A stretch of 7,767 nt of DNA from an uncultured Collinsella sp. GTDB taxonomy: Bacteria; Actinomycetota; Coriobacteriia; Coriobacteriales; Coriobacteriaceae. The stretch is from positions 1-7,767 of the forward strand of contig URIA01000064.1 of assembly GCA_900547765.1 (NCBI GenBank), written 5' to 3'. The notes beneath the pieces were generated by a model that was not told the origin of the DNA, did no database searches, and saw nothing but the letters and a program-made list of their open reading frames with translations. A program made the position numbers and the translations under genes. Positions 4,694-7,767 of the stretch are shown one piece after another (position 1 is the first letter of the stretch; every line of letters begins with the position of its first letter).

Positions 4694-5167
4694 ATGCCGC
4701 GTCGTGCAGCAGCTAATCGTCGTGAGGTTCAGCCTGACGCCGTTTACAACAACCGCCTGGTGACTCAGCTCATCAACAAGGTCCTTCTTGACGGCAAGAA
4801 GGCCACCGCTGAGCGCATCGTTTACACCGCTTTCGAGATCGTTGCCGAGAAGTCCGAGGGTGGCGACGCTCTCGCTACCTTCAAGAAGGCTATGGACAAC
4901 GTCAAGCCCACGCTCGAGGTTAAGCCCAAGCGTGTCGGTGGCGCTACCTATCAGGTCCCGATGGAGGTCAACTCCCGTCGTTCCACCGCTCTGGGTATCC
5001 GCTGGATCGTCAACTTCTCCCGCGCTCGCAAGGAGAAGACCATGGCCGAGCGTCTCGCCAACGAGATCCTCGACGCCTCCAACGGCCTGGGCGCTTCCGT
5101 CAAGAAGCGTGAGGACGTCTTCAAGATGGCCGAGGCCAACCGCGCGTTCTCTCACTATCGTTGGTAA
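4694..5167 (+). CDS. rpsG: 30S ribosomal protein S7
   Basis: S7 (157 residues, usual length) is a primary 16S rRNA binder that nucleates assembly of the 30S head and lies near the exit site. The sequence runs from the family N-terminus MPRRAAANRREVQPDAVYNN, through LINKVLLDGKKATAERIVY (about residues 26-44) and VEVKP-type core residues, to the RRSTALGIRWIVNFSR helix region (about 95-110) and the typical end NRAFSHYRW. The ATG is supported by AAGGAG 7 nt upstream. The gene lies 73 nt after rpsL and only 19 nt before fusA, so it is part of the same operon. Codon use is strongly optimised. Nothing is odd in the protein. Confidence 0.98.
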   Translation: MPRRAAANRREVQPDAVYNNRLVTQLINKVLLDGKKATAERIVYTAFEIVAEKSEGGDALATFKKAMDNVKPTLEVKPKRVGGATYQVPMEVNSRRSTALGIRWIVNFSRARKEKTMAERLANEILDASNGLGASVKKREDVFKMAEANRAFSHYRW

Positions 5168-5186
5168 GTTAAGGTAAGGAACTAAC

Positions 5187-7289
5187 ATGGCTAAGCCTAA
5201 GTACAAGCTTTCCGATACCCGTAACATCGGCATCATGGCTCACATCGATGCCGGTAAGACCACCACGACCGAGCGTATTCTTTACTACACCGGTAAGACC
5301 CACAAGATCGGTGAGGTCCATGAGGGCGCTGCCACCATGGACTGGATGGTTCAGGAGCAGGAGCGCGGCGTAACCATTACCTCCGCTGCTACCACGTGCT
5401 TCTGGAACAAGGACGGTAAGGACTACCGCATCCAGATCATCGACACCCCGGGCCACGTTGACTTCACCGCCGAGGTCGAGCGCTGCCTGCGCGTCCTCGA
5501 TGGCGCTGTCGCCGTCTTCGACGCCGTTGCCGGCGTTCAGCCCCAGTCTGAGACCGTTTGGCGTCAGGCTTCTACCTTCAACGTCCCCCGCATCGCCTTC
5601 ATCAACAAGTATGACCGCGTGGGCGCTGACTTCTTCAACGCTATCGAGACCATGAAGGATCGTCTCGACGCCAACGCCGTGGCCGCTCAGGTCCCGATGG
5701 GCGCCGAGGACAACTTCTGGGGCGTCATCGACCTCGTTACCATGACTGCATGGGACTTCAAGGCCGACGAGAAGGGCATGACCTACCCCGAGCCGATGGA
5801 CGAGATCCCGGCTGAGTTTGCCGACATCGCTGCCACCAAGCGCGAGGAGCTCCTCGACGCTGCTGCTAGCTTTGACGACGAGCTCATGGAGAAGATCCTC
5901 ATGGAGGAGGACTTCACCGTCGAGGAGCTCAAGGCTGCTCTGCGCAAGGGCGTTCTGGCCAACGAGCTCAATCTCGTCTTCGTGGGTTCCGCCTACAAGA
6001 ACAAGGGCGTTCAGGAGCTGCTCGACGCTGTCGTCGACTACCTGCCCAGCCCGCTTGACGTCGAGGCCGTCACCGGTACCGATCCGGACACCGGCGAGGA
6101 GATTCAGCGTCATCCTTCCTTCGACGAGCCCTTCTCCGGCCTGGTCTTCAAGATCATGACCGACCCGTTCGTCGGTAAGCTCACCTACGTCCGCGTTTAC
6201 TCCGGCCGCGCCGAGTCCGGCTCCTACGTTGTCAACGCTTCCAACGGTCAGCGCGAGCGCCTCGGCCGCATCCTCGAGATGAACGCCGCCGAGCGTATCG
6301 ACCGTGACGACGCTGCCGCCGGCGACATCGTCGCTTGCGTCGGCTTCAAGAACTCCACCACCGGTGACACCCTGTGCGCCGAGGGCAAGGAGATCGTCCT
6401 CGAGAAGATCGAGTTCGCTAAGCCCGTTATTGACGTTGCCATCGAGCCCAAGACCAAGGCCGAGCAGGACAAGATGTCCCTGGCTCTGACCAAGCTCGCC
6501 GAGGAGGACCCGACCTTCCAGGTGTCCACCAACCACGAGACCGGCCAGACCATCATCGCCGGCATGGGCGAGCTGCACCTCGAGATCATCGTCGACCGTC
6601 TGCTCCGCGAGTTCAAGGTTGACGCTAACGTTGGTAAGCCCCAGGTTGCCTACCGCGAGACCGCTGGTCACGACGTCGAGAAGGCTGAGGGCAAGTTCGT
6701 CCGTCAGTCCGGCGGTCGCGGTCAGTACGGCCACGCCGTCATCAAGCTCGAGAAGATGGAGGAGGGCTTCGGCTACGAGTTCGTCAACGCTATCGTCGGC
6801 GGCGTCGTGCCCAAGGAGTACATCCCGTCCATCGACAAGGGCATCCAGGAGGCCCTGAACACCGGTGTTATCGCCGGCTTCCCGGTCCTCGACGTCAAGG
6901 TCACCCTGTTCGACGGTTCTTACCACGAGGTCGACTCCTCCGAGGCCGCCTTCAAGATCGCCGGCTCCATGGCTATCAAGGACGCCCTCAAGAAGTCCGA
7001 TCCGCAGCTGCTCGAGCCGATCATGGCTGTCGAGGTCGAGACCCCCGAGCAGTACATGGGCGACGTTATGGGCAACCTCTCCGGTCGTCGCGGCAAGATC
7101 GAGGGCATGGAGGATCGCAAGAACAGCAAGCTCATCCGTGCCAAGGTGCCGCTGGGCGAGATGTTCGGTTACGCTACCGACCTTCGCTCCCAGACCCAGG
7201 GCCGTGCATCCTACACGATGCAGTTCGACTCTTACGAGCCCGCGCCCAAGTCCATCACGGACGAGGTCATGAGCAAGAACGGCAACTAA
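5187..7289 (+). CDS. fusA: Translation elongation factor G
   Basis: EF-G (700 residues, full length) is the GTPase that drives translocation of tRNA and mRNA and, with ribosome recycling factor, splits ribosomes. The G domain shows the P-loop AHIDAGKT (18-25), switch I with RGVTIT (60-65), DTPGH with the catalytic-position His90 (86-90), NKYD (140-143) and GSAYKNKG (267-274). NKYD has Tyr where NKMD is usual; the bases recognised by the NKxD motif are unaffected. Domains II, III, IV and V follow, with His580 in the GSYHEVDSSEAAF segment at the tip of domain IV, which enters the decoding centre. ATG 5187 has TAAGGA 6 nt upstream. It lies 19 nt after rpsG and 61 nt before rpsJ. tuf, which often follows fusA, is not here. 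Confidence 0.98.
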   Translation: MAKPKYKLSDTRNIGIMAHIDAGKTTTTERILYYTGKTHKIGEVHEGAATMDWMVQEQERGVTITSAATTCFWNKDGKDYRIQIIDTPGHVDFTAEVERCLRVLDGAVAVFDAVAGVQPQSETVWRQASTFNVPRIAFINKYDRVGADFFNAIETMKDRLDANAVAAQVPMGAEDNFWGVIDLVTMTAWDFKADEKGMTYPEPMDEIPAEFADIAATKREELLDAAASFDDELMEKILMEEDFTVEELKAALRKGVLANELNLVFVGSAYKNKGVQELLDAVVDYLPSPLDVEAVTGTDPDTGEEIQRHPSFDEPFSGLVFKIMTDPFVGKLTYVRVYSGRAESGSYVVNASNGQRERLGRILEMNAAERIDRDDAAAGDIVACVGFKNSTTGDTLCAEGKEIVLEKIEFAKPVIDVAIEPKTKAEQDKMSLALTKLAEEDPTFQVSTNHETGQTIIAGMGELHLEIIVDRLLREFKVDANVGKPQVAYRETAGHDVEKAEGKFVRQSGGRGQYGHAVIKLEKMEEGFGYEFVNAIVGGVVPKEYIPSIDKGIQEALNTGVIAGFPVLDVKVTLFDGSYHEVDSSEAAFKIAGSMAIKDALKKSDPQLLEPIMAVEVETPEQYMGDVMGNLSGRRGKIEGMEDRKNSKLIRAKVPLGEMFGYATDLRSQTQGRASYTMQFDSYEPAPKSITDEVMSKNGN

Positions 7290-7314
7290 GCCACTCGCTC
7301 GCACTAGTATCACC

Positions 7315-7330
7315 GCGAGGCCGCCCTCGC
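7315..7330 (+). other. Hairpin in the fusA-rpsJ gap
   Basis: GCGAGG (7315-7320) and CCTCGC (7325-7330) form a 6-bp stem with a CCGC loop, 9 nt before the rpsJ ribosome-binding site GGAGG (7340-7344). There is no T-run, so it should not terminate transcription. It may mark an RNA processing or translational control point. Confidence 0.35.
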
Positions 7331-7350
7331 ATTCCATTTGGAGGTTCAAG

Positions 7351-7659
7351 TTGTCTAGCCAGAAGATCAGGATCCGCCTCAAGGGCTATGATCACGAGAT
7401 CGTCGATCAGTCCGCGAAGCTCATCGTCGAGACCGCTCAGAAGACCGGCGCTCGCGTTTCCGGTCCTGTCCCCCTGCCCACCGAGCGCAACCTGTACACG
7501 GTTATCCGCTCGCCGCATGTGAACAAGGACTCCCGTGAGCAGTTCGAGATGCGCACCCACAAGCGCCTCATCGACATCCTCGACCCCACCTCGGGCACCG
7601 TTGATTCGCTCATGCGTCTCGACCTCCCCGCTGGCGTCGACATCGACATCAAGCTCTAA
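7351..7659 (+). CDS. rpsJ: 30S ribosomal protein S10 (NusE)
   Basis: S10 (102 residues, normal length) is part of the 30S head. As NusE it also pairs with NusB in antitermination and links transcription to translation through NusG. The family pattern is clear: KIRIRLKGYDHEIVD at about residues 5-19, GPVPLPTERNLYTVIRSPHVNKDSREQFEMRTHKR in the middle (the 3-hexapeptide region HVNKDSREQF is typical) and RLDLPAGVDIDIKL at the end. The start is TTG at 7351, given by GGAGG 6 nt upstream and by the family N-terminus; no in-frame ATG fits better. It follows fusA directly and is followed by a strong terminator, so it appears to be the last gene of this operon and not the first of a continuous S10 operon. 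Confidence 0.97.
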   Translation: MSSQKIRIRLKGYDHEIVDQSAKLIVETAQKTGARVSGPVPLPTERNLYTVIRSPHVNKDSREQFEMRTHKRLIDILDPTSGTVDSLMRLDLPAGVDIDIKL

Positions 7660-7678
7660 GCGATATCGCTCATAGCTT

Positions 7679-7716
7679 AAAGGGCCCCGCTGCCGTAACG
7701 GCAGTGGGGCCCTTTT
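7679..7716 (+). terminator. Intrinsic terminator after rpsJ
   Basis: AAAGGGCCCCGCTGCCG (7679-7695) pairs with CGGCAGTGGGGCCCTTT (7699-7715) around a TAA loop, with one G-T wobble, and ends in TTTT. The stem of 17 pairs begins 20 nt after the rpsJ stop. It is among the strongest structures in the window and should end the rpsL-rpsJ transcript. The remaining 51 nt hold no gene. Confidence 0.93.
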
Positions 7717-7767
7717 GTTAGAGGCTTTAGCCTGTGCGGGGCGCGCAGCGCGCCGCATCAGAAACCA

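Noticed and set aside
5169..7382. 737-codon open frame on the minus strand covering all of fusA
   Set aside because: It mirrors the fusA reading frame; high GC and strong codon bias remove stops on the opposite strand. The translation is a low-complexity Leu/Val/Gly/Asp mixture with no domain pattern.
7740..7754. Palindrome GGCGCGC-A-GCGCGCC near the right edge
   Set aside because: The arms meet at a single base, so only a shorter hairpin could form. It is GC-only and cut off from its context by the window end, so no function can be supported.

Overview
The window is a stretch of a core information-processing locus from a high-GC Gram-positive bacterium. The order rpoC, rpsL, rpsG, fusA, rpsJ, the lack of a large insertion in the RpoC trigger loop, the strong C/G-ending codon bias and the protein sequences suggest an actinobacterium of the Coriobacteriia, possibly Collinsella or a relative. 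That assignment is an inference from recognition and was not tested by a search.

Layout. (1) Nt 2-1843: the C-terminal part of RpoC (RNA polymerase beta'), with a long extra C-terminal region containing a helix-hairpin-helix domain that resembles the C-terminal domain of the alpha subunit. (2) Nt 1844-2152: an intergenic region with a hairpin right after the rpoC stop, a strong intrinsic terminator nested inside a larger inverted repeat, a REP-like repeat (copy A) and a candidate ECF-sigma promoter. (3) Nt 2153-3698: an ECF sigma factor gene overlapping by 50 nt a gene for a single-pass membrane protein, the presumed anti-sigma or sensor partner, followed by a terminator. (4) Nt 3738-4242: about 500 nt without a gene, holding the inverted copy B of the REP-like repeat, a 141-nt fold-back palindrome with perfect 37-bp arms, and the promoter and leader of rpsL. 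(5) Nt 4243-7659: rpsL (S12), rpsG (S7), fusA (EF-G) and rpsJ (S10), co-oriented and closely spaced, followed by a strong terminator.

How the parts fit. The ribosomal and RNA polymerase genes are ordinary housekeeping genes with uniform, optimised codon use. Between them sits a two-gene envelope-signalling module with visibly different codon use. It has its own promoter-like signal and terminator and is bracketed by near-identical inverted repeats, so it looks like a cassette placed in the rpoC-rpsL junction. Other points worth attention are the alpha-CTD-like domain on beta', a natural arginine at S12 position 88 (a position where K-to-R causes streptomycin resistance in other bacteria), the large fold-back element, and the absence of tuf between fusA and rpsJ.
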